Of a DNA stretch of 64,000 bases, positions 1 through 12,522 are shown one piece after another. The position numbers and the translations under genes were made by a program. The DNA is from Pieris napi (lineage: Eukaryota; Arthropoda; Insecta; Lepidoptera; Pieridae), in NCBI RefSeq assembly GCF_905475465.1, contig NC_062252.1, positions 7,192,001 through 7,256,000 of the forward strand, written 5' to 3'. The notes beneath the pieces are model-generated. The model was given only the letters and a program-made list of their open reading frames with translations. It did no database searches and had not been told where the DNA came from. Every line of letters begins with the position of its first letter. Position 1 is the first letter of the stretch.

Positions 1-190
1 CTGTATCATGAAAAAATAAAAATATTTTTTTTTGTCTAAAAATTCAAAAATTATAATTTTGGGGTAAAAAAAGATATTAGCCGATTCTCCGACTTACTGA
101 ATATGCTTAAAAACATTCATAAGAATCGAATCGAGCTGTTTTGGAGGAGTATGGGCACGAATATTATGACATGAGAATTTTATATATTTT
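1..190 (-). mobile_element. Helitron, GTTTGCC family, copy cut by window edge
   Basis: Matches the 5' half of the family seen complete at 44144..44474: GGAGGAGTATGG and ATTTTATATAT near the right end, and the poly-T/A interior. The tip at the right is degenerate. The 3' CTAG end is outside the window. Confidence 0.65.
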
Positions 191-369
191 ATAAGAATTT
201 GATCTCATCATTCCGGTCCGTAATAGGTACATACCTACTTGATTTAAAAGTATCTATAAGACAATCGATTTGTCTGCCCAGTACTGGTGTACAGAAGATA
301 AAGAAGTCTTTAAATTAAATGTTTCAGAAAATTAAATCAATAATTCGCTCAACGAATAAGTATCGCTAA

Positions 370-480
370 TACAGCGAAGAAATGCTGCCAGAATTTGTAC
401 ATCGCCACAGGGACCAAACATTTTAAATTTCTATTAATTTTTTAATATTATTACTAGATTAATAATATTGTAAATAAAAT
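370..480 (+). mobile_element. Retrotransposon 3' stub (CCACAGGGACC family)
   Basis: CAGCGAAGAAATGCTGCCAG and CGCCACAGGGACCAAAC match the 3' end of the fossil at 2909..3210. Confidence 0.65.
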
Positions 481-852
481 TAAATAGATTTTCATCTTAT
501 ATTGTCTTTGGTTTACCCATGTAAATTTTATTCTCAACGTTTCGTGCGCTTTTCAGCAACATTCAGCGATATTGAAATGTTTAAATAAAATTGAGTTTCA
601 ATTTACAATATTTCTAAAACCAGAACTTATGAGTAACTGATATAAATACATGCACGATAAACAGAAAGGCGTAAAAAGAACAATAGAAATAGGTCGAACG
701 GCGAGTAATAGCCCATTAATAGGCTATAATAACCCCAAAGCGTAAATACATCGCCTCAATAGAGTTACAAGAGTATCAACAGGTGCTAAACATACCTGCT
801 TAGTTCGGTAGCATAGCATCCGCATATATAGTTTCTTATTTTTTATAAAGCA

Positions 853-972
853 AGAAGTATTTCTGAACCAATTCGACTTAGGGTCCTTCAAGAAAAGATC
901 GTATCAATTATTAAAAGGCCAGCAACGCACTTGCGAGCCTTCTGGCAAGCGTCCATGGGCCGCGGCACTCAG
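853..972 (+). mobile_element. Retrotransposon 3' stub (MWNQLP family)
   Basis: TTCGACTTAGGGTCCTTCAA and GTCCATGGGCCGCGG match the copy at 46585. Short and decayed. Confidence 0.65.
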
Positions 973-2908
973 AAAAACATTCCTGGTTATTGGATTACTA
1001 AAATAAAAATTACTATGCAACAAAAGTCGAATCCATACACCCTTCAGTTTTTTAAGTCGGTAAAATGGTAGGGATCTTCAAGAAGTGTCAATTTTTAAAA
1101 ATAAGACACTAAGAAACGTATAATATTTTATTTATAAGGCCCGTTATAATCGATTCTAGGAAAATTGCAATTTTAAAGTCGATGTCATGTATTAAACACA
1201 AGCGAAATCTTTCGCTTGACTTCACAGCCTTAATCCCTGACATCTGAATAGATTCATTCAGTAAGATTCAAGTGCTCTCTGAGACATGGCTCCAAACGAG
1301 TTCCACTTCTTGTGAACGGCGGATCATAAAAGATACGGCCTCAAATACTTACGCGTGCTTTAAGGCAAACATAATCTTATGAGACATTATCTTCAACTTT
1401 TTACGGTGTCTTAATCATTATTAACATCGTTTTTATATGCTGACCTCGAATCGGCCGCACTTCGCAATGATTAAAACTAAACGTAAATCTTTTTGAAAAT
1501 AGAACGAGTATAAATAAGACGAAATTAAAACTAGAACAATACAAGAACAAAGTTGTTTGAAATTCGAATTGATGAAAACCGAGCTCGAAATTTAAATGAA
1601 GAACAAGAAAATCAGTGACGAATAAATCAATGACCGTTAATAGCTGTAGTTATGGCTAGAAGTTTTTGAAATAAGAACATTCCTTTAAATAAAATATTGC
1701 GCAATTAATTAAACAAGAAACAAATTATTATTGGTAGACAGTTTTCACAAATAAATCCTGTTTAATTATATTTAAAAACAAAAGATTAAACCACACCACA
1801 AGAAACTAACGGCTCGGGGTAACAGATGGCGCGAGCTTCCATTAAATGTGGCTTTCAATTCAATGAGCAAATACAATCGACACGTTAGTCATGCAATCCA
1901 GGCTATAGAGCACTCGAAACGTCAAAATAATTTATAGATTTTAATGCGATTTCGAAGCTATTAATTACTTTTACCACAGTAGTTTAAATTATTCAACTTT
2001 GGGCTCCTTGCAATTACATATTTTAATTATAGTTAAAACTTTGCGAACAATACCAAATAATAATAACAGCCAAATCTTAGTAGAAATATTGACTCCCGTT
2101 CATATACACCAATGTGGGTGACGTTAGTCAATCTATATTTAAAAAACTCTTATTATACTTAACACATAAAATATTTATCTACGATTCTAAACAGTGATTT
2201 TCTAAATACGATATAAGCATATTTATCTCATTCCGTTAGAGGCCTGTAGCTAACGTGAAAATCACGATAGCTGAATTTTCATTCAGGATAGATGCATTTT
2301 ACAGATACACAGATTTTATCCTTACTTGAACAGGATCGTACGTTCTTGTTAAGCCCATTATTGATCCAATTTTATTTATGGAACCTTAAGTGTCATTTAC
2401 TTCGTACAGATAATAATCTTATTGAACTTTGAAATTCGGCCAGAGATACTAGAAGTGGAATTCTTTATTCAAATGAAGATAACGTCAGCTTTTAAAATTT
2501 TGTAATAATTTTTTTTTTATCAACTTCATTCACCTCTGGTTTGTTGTCTTTGGTATGTTTTTCTATTGTACTGGCAATTTATATCAAATGAAGACGCTCT
2601 TACAATACTATCTACATTCCTTTATATAATGTACCTAAAATAGTTTTTAAAGCATAAACTTTATGAAAGTTTGTTTGTCTGTCAGCTCTTTGCAAATAAA
2701 AAACGTAAACTATTATGGATAGAGGCATATATAGTTTATGCATAAGACCAAGATTATTCCATACCAAAAATTAATTCGTCAAGGTGTCAATTGACGCAAT
2801 CGCAATTTTAAGGATTCATAACGTCCTTGCCGCAGGTGCAAAATCAGCATGACGCACGTTTCAAATAAACATTATTTATAAAACTTACAAGTATTTACAT
2901 TTATAAAT
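973..2908. other. Intergenic, nothing recognised
   Basis: AT-rich DNA with no frame over 60 codons, no repeat shared within the window and no RNA gene seen. The same is true of 481..852. Confidence 0.6.
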
Positions 2909-3210
2909 ATTTCAAAGCTGGTCGCCGATCGGGCGGAAAATAATAAATGCCTCAAATATAAGTCTCCCCAATTTCGATTTTGTTCCCTTTGGAGTAGAGA
3001 TTGTTGGGCCGTGGGGTTAAAATGCACCGACGCGCTTACGCTAATTAAAATTTTGAGATGAAGTCTGGTAGATACAGCGAGAAAATGCTGCCAGCGTAAA
3101 TGGTACACTGCCACAGGGACCAAACTTTTTAAATTTGTTTTAATTTTCTATTTATTAATTTCTAATTATTTTTATTACTCTGTAGGTTAAAAAAATTGTA
3201 AATTCTGTAC
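2909..3210 (+). mobile_element. Retrotransposon fossil with reverse-transcriptase C-terminus
   Basis: Broken plus-strand frames resemble the C-terminal end of insect non-LTR ORF2 proteins (a KCLKYKSLPQF stretch, then a degraded ETLGPWG-like region and VDTARKCC), followed by the 3' UTR word CTGCCACAGGGACCAAAC. The frame is interrupted. Confidence 0.6.
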
Positions 3211-3527
3211 TGTGTGTTGGATAAAACATGTTTCAAAGTGTACCTTTAAACATGAAGCCCTAAAACGTGTTTCGCAGTTTGTGGCTTACAAAATATGTGG
3301 CTCAATTACATATGGGGCTGATACTTTAGCCATAGGACTTGGGGTAAACAAGCAGGCAATTACTTGCTAACCACTACTCATGGCAACACTAGGAATGCAA
3401 GAGCTGTTAAGGTAAATATTTATATCAAAAATTACAATTTTCTGTGGGTAGGTAGGCAGAAGGCACTTCTTAACAAATTCAAATAGACGAAATTCTGCCT
3501 CGTTATTATAATAAATTTATAACGTTA

Positions 3528-3950
3528 CTAGCTGCGCCCGCGAATTTCGTTTCTCCTTAATCTGATTTCACTTACCTACCAACATGGAACATTTTGCTTT
3601 TTCCTCAGAGACTGTTCGGTTTTCTGGTTAGAATTTTTTTAGGTTTTTCAGTGAATTTTTCTCTATAAACCTCAGAGTTCAAGTCATAAGTTTTTAATTA
3701 ACAAATGAAAAATAGGGGTTGATCGTGGAGGGGTGAAAATTAAGTGTTGTATTTATTTCTTAATGCCACATAATAGCAAAAAAGAAAAAACAAATTATCC
3801 CAAAAATTTTTTTTTTTTTGGGGTGGATACTATTAGATAGTAGCCGATTCTCAGGCTTACTAAATATGCATAAAAAATTTCATAAGAATCGGTCGAGCCG
3901 TTTCGGAAGAGTATGGAACGAACATTGTGATACGAATTTTATATATTAGA
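3528..3950 (-). mobile_element. Helitron, composite copy
   Basis: Read on the minus strand it starts TCTAATATAT and ends GCGGGCGCAGCTAG next to T. The 5' half matches the GTTTGCC family (the AATAGGGGTTGATCG block), but the last ~180 bp carry a different 3' end. It looks like a chimera of two Helitron families. Confidence 0.6.
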
Positions 3951-5198
3951 TTCATAAAAACTAAGTCAAAGTAATATTTGGACTCTATATGTTAAATTTA
4001 TTTACGATGTGAGGTAAAATGGTGACATTAGAATTTTGATATATATCCATATCTTAAATACGTTAAGACTGATTAAAGATAAGAAAATAATGTGCAAAAC
4101 CGTTTTTCTTTCGACGAAATATTTGAAAGTGCGCTAAAATGAAAAACTGGGTAATTTGAGCTCGGAATTAATTACAGAAACTCGGCAAGTTTGTCGTTAA
4201 AGTACTGCCTGTTGCTCATCACAGCGTTAAAATATTTTCAAAGCCTTATTTGCGTTGCTTGCCAGACTATGAGATTTGTTATGAAGTTTTAACTAATGGG
4301 ATAAACTAGGAACTTTGACTACGTTGATTAAAATAGTTGCGATAACTTTTATTTTGACATTCGATTTCTAATATTAGGTTAGTTGGACAATAAAAATATA
4401 TAATGCTTGTCGTAAAAATATAATTTTTACTAGTAACTCCAAGAATATTGAATTTTGTTATTCACAAATTTCAATATTAAATCATTATTATATCCTATAA
4501 ATATATACAGTGTAAAGTCTTTATAACGAATTTCAAGTGACCGAGCATTTTTAATCGTTATAGAGAGGTGACGTTATAGGGAGAGCAGGAGTAATGTATG
4601 GGTATTGGGTTAAACCAAATAAATTAAAAAGAAAGAAGAGTTTCCACTGTATTTCAATAGACTGTCATCACAATATATTATATAATACTTTTCTGACATT
4701 CTGATGTGTCAGTTTCTCGATGACCACGATTGCTGAAACGCATTCAAAATATCGATTTAGGTGAAGAATCTAATTAACTCGTATATATATTATATTTAAT
4801 GACATTTTAATTTCAACTACTGGTGTTAATCAGAGACAGTTATACCGTGCCTGTTATTCATACGTTATACAATTAAGGTTTTATTGTATAGTTATATTAA
4901 TAACGACAATTAAAAATAAGAATTTATTAAAAAGTGTGTCGATAAAAGCAACCTTTGTTCATTAAAGCGTCGTAAACTGCTTACGTCCGCCCTCTAATTT
5001 TCCGCTTGATAATCTATGGAGGTCCTGTGAGGAAGGACTTTAAATGAATGACCTACTTGAACTTTTCTATACATAAATAATAACTTTTTTAATACTCATC
5101 AAAATGTATAATAATGGTAATGGCCTATACAAAATAAAGTCTCAAATAGCTATTTAATGTTTTCCCTATTTACAACTTTAAAATAAAAGCGTTGATTA
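3951..5198. other. Intergenic, possible transposon end
   Basis: TACAGTGTAAAGTCTTTATA with ATAACG words (about 4507..4640) resembles the outer end of a pogo/Tigger-type transposon, but no second end was found. Otherwise plain. Confidence 0.4.
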
Positions 5199-5423
5199 TC
5201 TACTATATAAAAATAAGTCGGGTTTTCCTTCCTGACGCTATAACTCCAGAACGCACGAACCGATTTCCACGGTTTTGCATTCGTTGGAAAGGTCTCGGGC
5301 TCCGTGAGGTTTATAGCAAAGGAAATTCAGGAAAAATTTCAACAGAAAAGCGGGATCACCAAACGAAATGTTACATAAAACGAAGCCATCTGGTGGCGAA
5401 ACGGAGTTCGCCGAGTTTGCTAG
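5199..5423 (+). mobile_element. Short Helitron-like element
   Basis: TCTACTATATAAAAATAAGT at the start and GCCGAGTTTGCTAG at the end, between A and T. The interior is GC-richer than its surroundings, and the 83-codon open frame across it is not a real gene. Single copy in the window. Confidence 0.7.
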
Positions 5424-6000
5424 TTCAATATAAAAGTTATTAGAAGATTACCTACTAGGTATATTTCGTTACGATTATTTTTTTATCCAAAAATTACGAA
5501 AAGTAGTTTTTATGCGCGGTAACATAAAAATATTATTCCAACATTCCGTTGGAACTACACAAAAAATATATCTATGAAAAAATGTTTGACTTATTAATAA
5601 TATAATTATTAAAATACGTACTTAATTGACCATTAAAACGCGAAAGCGAACACGAACACAAAAGACTACATTTATGAATACATTCTCTGATTAAAGTAGG
5701 TTAAAAAGAATTTATTTGACCCACTTTTCATTACCTCGGGGAAAATCGAAGGACGCGTAGATGCAACAAATGGCTGTGCTTTGTCTTTTTTGTTACAGCT
5801 TTTAATTGGTTTACATAACGTTAAGTTCATTGTTCATTTTTGTGTGTATTTGCTGAGAGTTTGTGATTTGTGTGTATACTGCATTTGTATCATAAAGTTA
5901 TATTTACCTATGTGCTTTATAGAACCATGAATTGTTAATATTTATTAGGTGAAATGTAATTTTGCGATTCTGAACAGATTTTTCTATTTGTGTAATTAGG

Positions 6001-6062
6001 TCTGTCTTCGGAAAACATCTTGAGGAAACTGGTGTGCCTTATAGACAAAAATCTTTGTGTTG
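6001..6062 (+). repeat. SINE fragment
   Basis: GGAAAACATCTTGAGGAAAC and the following TGTGCCTTATAGAC match the middle of family B SINEs. Head and tail are missing. Confidence 0.5.
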
Positions 6063-6466
6063 GCTAGAGACTACTCGACAATTATTATGAAAAAACGTCA
6101 CTATGTCCAGTTGGGGGTGCACTAGTCATACTAGTACAAAAAAATGCTTTAATAGTGCAGTGGTAAAGTTTATAAAAAGTTACTGTTTTCAGGCAATGAA
6201 CCCGTTTCAGAGCCACGTTTCCGCCATACATAAAACATACGTTTTTGTACAGGCGTAGTTTTCCAGACATGGTCATGAATATCTTAGTGCTCTAAGTGAT
6301 TTCAATGCCTGGCACCTCATTTCGTAAACAAATTAGATTCCGTCTGGTTTTAACATTGCTTATTATATAACCTACGGTGCCTATTCTAGGCGTAGTCAAA
6401 GGATCTCATAATTTAGTCATGACCGTACTGAAACGTAGCGGTTACTTGGCAAACCTTTCGCATTGG

Positions 6467-6721
6467 TTTTTTTTTTTTTAAAGACATTTCACACCAATTG
6501 ACCGAGTCCCATGCTAAGCTGGTGAAGCTTGTGTTATGGGTACTAGGCAACGGATATACATACATATTATAAATAGATAGATATAAATACATATATAAAC
6601 ACCCAAGACCTAAGCAGAACACCAAATGCGCATCACATCGATGTTCGTCTCAGCCGGGGATCGAACCCGGGACCCATGGATTCGCAGTCAGGGGTACTAA
6701 CCACTAAACCAATGAGTCGTC
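6467..6721 (-). mobile_element. tRNA-derived SINE, family A
   Basis: Minus strand: box A (TTGGTTTAGTGGTTAGTA) near the 5' end, box B (GGTTCGATCCC), an AT-rich spacer, the lepidopteran-type body GGGACTCGGTCAATTGGTGT and a 3' poly(A) of about 13 (T-run 6467..6479). The tRNA-like start is not a functional tRNA gene. Confidence 0.85.
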
Positions 6722-7389
6722 AAATGCAGCATCTATGCGAAAGGGATTTCGAAATTGCACAATAACCAACGATAAACAGTGATGTCATCGAAGTATTGTG
6801 CGCATTATATTTCTGGGACATGACATATCCCTTGGCGTGATTTAGATAGAACATGAGCGCAATCTAATTTCGTAAAAGACGCAATAAATGTACTCGTATT
6901 TAGATCAGTTCCTTTTCCGTTGCTGTGTTATTGAATCAGTCATCGAAATAAAACTGGAATTTTATTCACCCGATTAGTATGGGGACTTCGAAACTTGTTA
7001 TAATTTATTATGAAGATACGTTGGGGGAACTATTTAAGGGCGTTAGATGATGTCCCGCAAGACGCAATTCTGCACGAGATGTGAATTTCATTGTATAAGA
7101 TACCATATAATATATCAACTCTATAATTATGGTTTATACTTAATAATTATTAAGACGAGTTTCTCGCATATAACTGAATTACACACCACATAGTTATTCC
7201 GTTAACTCGTTGACATACTTATTATCTGCATATTAGGGTTGTCTACGATAACTTGAAAGCGCACGAGGAAATTACTTTTGCGTTTATCAGAGCGGATGTC
7301 TGTTATCAGGGGGTGCGATCGGGGACCTTATAGTTCTGGTGGGAGGGTTGATTTTGGGTTGTAAGAAAGGGTCACCAACCTTTTGACAC

Positions 7390-7665
7390 TGAATTTCTGT
7401 CACGGTGGCCGTGTTATCTGCGGTCGATTCGGAAAACGTAACACCGCGGCGAGCGCGGCGTACGTCGAGCGCCAGGGCGCAAGCGTGGCGGGTTCGCTTC
7501 GGCGCGCGACCGTCTGCGCTCGCGGGCCGAGACTGGCGTACGGTTCGCGCGTTTTCCCTCCCGCGCTTTCCCTCAGCATGCGCACATCAAGCCTGCATTG
7601 TTCTGCAAATAGCGAGCGAGGGCTGGGCAACTATTCAAGCGTGCTTTCGGGCTGATACTGGACCG
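7390..7665. other. Isolated CpG-rich island
   Basis: About 270 bp dense in CG dinucleotides (GCGGCGAGCGCGGCG, TTCGGCGCGCGACCG) inside AT-rich surroundings. Overlapping open frames on both strands (141, 90 and 76 codons) follow from the low A/T content and resemble no family I know. It may be a promoter, an unmethylated regulatory element or the GC-rich end of an unrecognised repeat. No donor, TATA box or initiator stands out enough to choose a strand. Confidence 0.4.
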
Positions 7666-8471
7666 TTGCCTCTACTCCACCAAAAAAACCGTTTAACCTC
7701 GCTCGTTGCACAATCGACGCCGCTGAGTGCAATAGTGCATGTATGTTGTAAAGAATCAACACGTAGTAAGATAAAAGCCAGATTCGCTCTTGTTTACATC
7801 ATTATCACCGATATAAACCTCGTTTTTTAATAGCTTCTTTAGGAAAATTTAAGCACGGTCAGTAATAAATAATATTAAGAAGCCTTGACGCATATATGAC
7901 CTACTTTTAAGTAGGTACATATCGTATTACAGTGAAAACTGTCCCCACAGCTATTTCAAGAACGCATAAACGATCGGAGCCGTTTACAATCGGAGTATAA
8001 ACACGAATTGCCATCCATATAGAATGTCGATTGTCGGTAAACAATACGTTTCTAAGTAAACTCAGCTTATTGACTTGTTAATAATATATAACAAATCAAG
8101 TTTTGACAAGAAAGAAACGACTCGACTTTAATATCTAATATATATTATATATGAAAATGTCGCTAAACCCCGAGAATATTAAATATTTGTGGAAGTTCAG
8201 GGAAGGTTTGAAAACCGTTGTAAAGAAAAATACTAAAACGGCATTGGAATGTTCAATCAAAACTTGAACTGGGAAATATTTAATGCCTTTTGTCTTTATA
8301 GTAATAAAAAATTGTGACTTGGTTGTCATATATTTATAGAATTCAGAAATTTGTTTTTCATAGCTGTAGTATGAGGTGCAACCTCTTTGGGCTGTTTTAA
8401 AAATTGTATCGAGTTTTGACACATATGTTTCATACATAGTATAAAAAAAAACTGGTGTTCTTATTTCAAAA

Positions 8472-8549
8472 TACAGTTTATATGTCTCGGTATTATTCAG
8501 TCTCATTATGTACAGTTTATATGTCTCGGTATTATTCAGTCTCATTATG
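8472..8549. repeat. Perfect 39-bp tandem duplication
   Basis: Two identical 39-bp units (8472..8510 and 8511..8549). The length is a multiple of three, so the minus-strand 152-codon open frame 8135..8593 stays open across it. That frame resembles no family I know and may be fortuitous. Confidence 0.95.
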
Positions 8550-9020
8550 AACTCTGTTCCATCGAGTATTGGCTGACATCCAAACGACAGCAATCAGAGG
8601 CAATAGATTGCTTTCAAGTGCAGAATGTGGTTTGTCGTACTCAACTTGACCTTAACTATAAATGTGTTTTATTCCTATATCATAGTAGGAGTACTAAAAC
8701 GAAAATTTTAATAATGAGTTTAAAATACTCTTAATTTTAACATAATAATATTTTAAGCTTTAATTAGTATCAAGGTTAAACGCATTATAACATAGAACGT
8801 TTCCTTTACGACGTAAACCTTCACCAAACGACGATATGGAATATCCTCCAAAATATAATAATAATTAAATATTCAAGATATTTCCCCGTTTTAGATAGAA
8901 CGCCAGTGGTATAGATGGAGTTTAAACACACGATTTCAGGGTTCATAATCGCTTAACCACTAGAGAAACACCGCTACTTGTTTCTGTTTTATTGCTATTA
9001 ATTAAAAATACAGCAGTGAG

Positions 9021-9642
9021 CAGTGTTGGCCTAGCGACTTCAGCGTGCGATTCTCATTCCTCAGGACGTATGTTCGATCCCCGTTTGTGTACCAATGGAT
9101 ATATCTATGTGCGTATTTACCACTCTCTCGTAAGGATAACATCGGAAACCTTATACTACCTAGAAGACAAAACCGCGTGGCAATTGTTATAATTTCTTTT
9201 GTTAAGAAGTGTTGTGAATATGTGTGTAATGGTGAATGTGGTAAATCACAGAACAGATTTTTATTTTATTTTTAGTTATGTAACTTTAATGACGTGGTTT
9301 ATGACATTTTCCTTTGAATAATTGTAATATCCTCTACATTAGGGGTAAAACTTGCTGAGTTTCTTGCCCGTTCTTCTCAGAACAAGGCCTCCTGGTAGTT
9401 TTGCGAACGGATGGCGTAGTCCTGCTCGATCGCGCATTATGTAAACGTTTTTGACATTCATAAGCATGCCCTAAGACGCATCTAAACTGAATAAACGTAT
9501 TTTGATTTGACTTGATGATTTATGTCTTAGACCTAAAAAGTTGACGTCTCAGGCAAAGAAGGTTGATCACCTACTTGCTAATTAGAAATGATCACGGAGA
9601 CAGAAATCTGTGGCCTAGAACTAAAAGGTTGTAGCGCCATTG
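9021..9642 (+). mobile_element. tRNA-derived SINE, family B, split by a retrotransposon stub
   Basis: Head (9021..9152) with GTTGGCCTAGCGACTTCAG and a box B-like GTTCGATCCCCG; tail (about 9521..9642) with CCTAAAAAGTTGACG, TGATCACCTACTTG and GGTTGTAGCGCCA. Together they make one SINE, separated by about 370 bp of LINE 3' sequence. Confidence 0.75.
9153..9520 (+). mobile_element. 3' end of a non-LTR retrotransposon inside a SINE
   Basis: Contains the tail GACATTCATAAGCATGCCCT, then AATAAACG and a TTTGATTTGACTTGATGA-like end. The same 3' end is present in reverse at 52984..53212. 5'-truncated, as is usual for target-primed insertion. Confidence 0.7.
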
Positions 9643-10215
9643 GTATAATATATATTATTTAAAAATACATGTTTACTATTGACTTGTTGCAATCACGTAA
9701 CGTAGGTGTAACATCTATTCTAAGCATCATGTCAATGGCAACGCTGTATGGCATAATAAATAGCAATTAATTACAACACAATTAAGTAGGTATCGGCCTA
9801 CGATAATTCATTTCACAAAACGAATACCACGCCTTGATGGAAATTGACCGTTTTTGGCTTATTTACGGTTGTTTCTCCTATGGCAAACAGCGCAATAACG
9901 GTATTAGGTAATTACTAATTATATTAATTAGTGTGTTTTATTCCTCCTAAATGAATTAAAATAAGATTTAGTATAACTAAAATGGAAGTATTTTAAGAAG
10001 TTGTTATGACCGAAGGAAATAATAAACAAAAGAAGGGTAATGAATCTAAAGGATGACCGGGCACTGCCCTTTAAGCCATGTCATCCTGGCTCCTCCTGCT
10101 AGATGGGTGCTAAGAAGAACACATAGTGCAAAAAAGACAAGTTAAGTTAGAACATTTCCATTACGGACTTCCATCGGGACCTTGAGGACGTTCCAAATTA
10201 ATAAAAAAGATTGCT

Positions 10216-10525
10216 GGAGCCCTCGAACAAAGGATCGACTATCACGTGAATGTAAAGGCTTTTCATCTTCTTGACACCACGGGCCTAGTGAGAAGATTGA
10301 TATGGACAAAACCATTTGAATTAGTGTTAGTACACGTTAGTGTTAAGTGGTAATGCGCGGTAAATGAAAAAACAAACACAAGAACAGAGTGTCTTGCCCT
10401 TAATAGAGACTGTAAGTAGTGTTATTGGACACTTTCTTATGTTAAATATATTTTAGCTAATTAGCTACAATTATTTATTCGTCTTAAGTAAGGTTAGATC
10501 GTAATGTTTCAAGATGTCTCAGTGA
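10216..10525 (+). repeat. Dispersed repeat, copy 1 (probable retrotransposon 3' UTR)
   Basis: About 300 bp shared with 37351..37655, for example CCATTTGAATTAGTGTTAGT and ATAGAGACTGTAAGTAGTG. No coding sequence; same orientation in both copies. Confidence 0.6.
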
Positions 10526-12496
10526 TAAGACAATCTCATCGTGAAACATATTTAAAAAAATGCTTAAGCATTATAATTGAAATAGACGTTAATAAACATT
10601 ATTTAATTATCGTTATAGCGAATGTATCAAAGAATTAAAAAATCCAATCAAGTATTGAAAAGGAATAGTACTTCCTTGTGAATAAAATGCTTTTTTAATT
10701 AAGTTCACGATCGAAAAGGAGGTCGGCACTCAACAATGTAAAGTATTTAGCAATTGCGTTGGTATAACATTTTTTTTTGGATTTCATAACGCGGGAAATT
10801 ATGTTGACGTAAAATTATTATTGTTACTGACTTCATTGGATAGGCTCTTGATATGAATTAAACAAAGCTTAGGATTATTATTTATAAATTTAAAAAAATT
10901 ATGTCTATATATAATAATAATAGTATTCTTGTGTCGGTTACAAATTTAAAATAATTTATATTAAAACAAATGGTCTACTTAATATTATAAAGTGGAACAC
11001 TTTTATGATACAGGGCATGAAACACACACTGTTTGTGTATTGTTAGATTTATTAAAGCAGATAATAACATTAAGTTCATAGGTTGTTATTTTAGTTATAA
11101 TTCGCGGACTCGAAGGCTGAGAGAGTTCGAAAAGTGAGTTACAGAATCGCAAGGCAGGTCTAATTGAACCTTAAAAAAATTTGGCAAGCTTTAACTATTC
11201 TATAAAAGTAATTTTAATAATACGTACAAATAATGTCAATAATTTTTACGTACACACGATAAACAAAACACAATAGTGTCATTGTTGTACAAATTGTATT
11301 AACAGTTAGTGTGTGAATTGCGTAAATGAAAATAGGAAATATAAGATAATATGTATTTTTGAATCAAAAATTGTTAAGTGTGAAATAAAAACAAAAGTTA
11401 TTTCCAAATTAATGTACTTAATATTATTATTAAGTAATTATTAATATTAATAATATTTTGGTTTAAATTGTATTCATTAAAATATTTTTCTTTTAATCAA
11501 AGATAAAAGAACACTAAAAAGTCTGTAGTCTGTAACTTGGATTGGTGTTTTTGTATTAAATAACAATTCAATAAAATCATGTGATATTTTGTATGAAAAT
11601 GGTTACAATTTGAAGATAAACATTCATATTAAAACCTATAACTAACGCCTATTGCACACCAAACAAATAACAGTAGTAATTCCAAACTATAAAGTATCTT
11701 AATTCTCCTAACTAGTAAACTTAACCATAAATTAACTTAGAACTCACATTATGTGTACTTCAGTAGAATTCCTATTTCACAAACAGCATACATAAATTAT
11801 TTATAAACAATATTGGTAACACAAATAAATCGCAACATTGTTCGACCATAGCTAGGAAGCTTTTGACACGTTCGTCTTGCGCACCATATAAGCGAGCTTT
11901 CAATCTCAAAATGTTTTTGTCTGTGGGAACGAGACAGGACAAAAAAAAACATAAACTTTCGGCCGAGTTCGGCTCCTTCCGGAAAGTGCATTCATCGGAT
12001 AGAAAAGTATGGAGTCGACTTTGGATTAGACTTGGATTTCCCATTTGCGATCAGATTACTGGATTTGCATTAAGCCGTCTAGGATTTTCACATTGCTTTG
12101 GATGTTATCTCAAAACTGTGAACAAAATTTTTAAGTAAAAATTACGTTAGTTGTATACTTAAATAGTGTTTGAGTTTGAGGTTTCGTCTGTTGTAATGTT
12201 ATTTTATTTATAGGCAGTTAGAAAAACAGCTATATTTGCCTGCTTGTCAAGAAAAATTGTCTCTGGTATATTTGGACTATAAGCAAATAAAAACACTTTC
12301 CATAATAGTATGTAAGCGAAAAGTACTTATTTTTGTGAATAACACTTACTCTTTACGTCTTATTTCAACAAAACAGAAGTCAAAAGTAAATAATTAACTA
12401 CAGTTAAATTTCATCACGTTTAAAATTGTTCTTTACAGTAAATCGCATTCCATATTTTATTACCGCCATGGAGCTTAATGGCTTCAGAAAACAGAT

Positions 12497-12522
12497 GGGG
12501 GCGGGGAAAGCGGGGTGAGGGG
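12497..12522 (+). other. G-quadruplex-type motif
   Basis: Four G-runs of 5, 4, 4 and 4 separated by loops of 1, 5 and 3 bases, meeting the usual four-tetrad pattern. It lies in otherwise unremarkable AT-rich sequence. Confidence 0.6.

Noticed and set aside
5192..5443. 83-codon plus-strand frame
   Set aside because: It spans a short Helitron-like element from end to end and has no family resemblance.
6640..6721. tRNA gene on the minus strand
   Set aside because: Only the promoter boxes are tRNA-like; it continues into a SINE body and poly(A).
11772..12138. Three overlapping frames (64-91 codons) on both strands
   Set aside because: No recognisable domain, no splice context, and equal openness on both strands suggests chance.
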